Assembly: GCA_905221605.1 (NCBI GenBank)
Contig: CAJNDS010000096.1
Span: forward strand, 168,226 to 232,225
DNA: 64,000 bases
Origin: Symbiodinium natans
Taxonomy: Eukaryota; Sar; Dinophyceae; Suessiales; Symbiodiniaceae
Direction: 5' to 3'
Every line of letters begins with the position of its first letter. The first letter of the stretch is position 1. A program made the position numbers and the translations under genes. Shown here one piece after another: positions 63,860 to 64,000 of the stretch. The notes beneath the pieces were generated by a model that ran no database searches, was not told the DNA's origin, and saw only the letters and a list, made by a program, of their open reading frames with translations.

Positions 63860-64000
63860 CTTTCGTCTTTGGGGCTTTAGGGTGTTCGAGGACGGTCTAG
63901 GGTTTAGAGTTTGGGGTTTGGGGTTTAGGGTTTAGGGTTTCGCATTTGGGGTTTAGGGTTTGGGTTTTAGGGCTTAAGCCCTAAAACCCGCTAAAACCCC
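63860..64000. other. Window end: intron upstream of e1
   Basis: Degenerate TTTAGGG/TTTGGGG repeats. The preceding dynein exon lies beyond the window. Confidence 0.6.

Noticed and set aside
1-64000. tRNA, rRNA, snRNA, CRISPR, bacterial promoters or spliced-leader relics
   Set aside because: None recognised by eye; in particular no TTTTGGCTCAAG-type relic next to the dehydrogenase or RCC1-like starts. A covariance-model search was not possible.

Overview
The window looks like dinoflagellate nuclear DNA. It is saturated with the plant/dinoflagellate-type telomere heptamer TTTAGGG in both orientations, and its introns start mostly with GC, GT or GA and end with AG followed by G, a known dinoflagellate habit. 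Genus and species cannot be fixed from the sequence alone. At first sight almost nothing is coding: most open frames are translations of the heptamer. Reading the short unique islands between the arrays on the minus strand gives a different picture.

Nearly the whole window is one minus-strand gene, an axonemal dynein heavy chain of the outer-arm gamma class (DNAH5/DNAH8/ODA2-like). I could follow 70 exons (numbered e1 at 63.8 kb to e70 at 0.2 kb), mean length about 48 nt and shortest 18 nt, with reading phases that agree across almost every junction. Together they are about 3.4 kb (roughly 5% of the window) and encode about 1,120 residues of tail and linker. The gene runs off both ends: the N terminus lies beyond 64,000, and the AAA+ motor and C terminus lie before position 1. 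Introns run from 49 nt to 4.3 kb, and almost all carry telomeric arrays.

Large introns house guests. At 59.2-62.1 kb lies a complete four-exon 3-beta-HSD-type NAD(P)-dependent dehydrogenase of 333 residues, on the same strand as the dynein. At 32.5-35.5 kb is a 3.0-kb Merlin/ISXO2-like DNA transposon with inverted ends, sitting inside a telomeric array. At 16.9-18.3 kb is an intronless ten-repeat RCC1-like ORF with a broken 3' end. At 10.9-14.3 kb is a 3.4-kb composite of foldback elements in palindromic and tandem arrangement, flanked by TA. Unidentified ORFs lie at 46.8-47.2, 36.9-37.1 and 40.6-41.2 kb. About ten families of roughly 100-bp inverted-repeat elements (MITE-like) recur between arrays.

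The most unusual signal is the relation between telomeric repeat and intron. One 49-nt intron is mostly telomeric repeat and takes its GT donor from it. In four introns the array lies between the splice donor and a 14-43 bp second copy of the exon edge plus donor. In one MITE family two of three copies hold an array, in opposite orientations, at a site where the third copy has only a single CCCTAAA-like seed. This suggests telomeric DNA has been inserted repeatedly and has produced or expanded introns. No rRNA, tRNA, CRISPR array or bacterial-type operon was seen.
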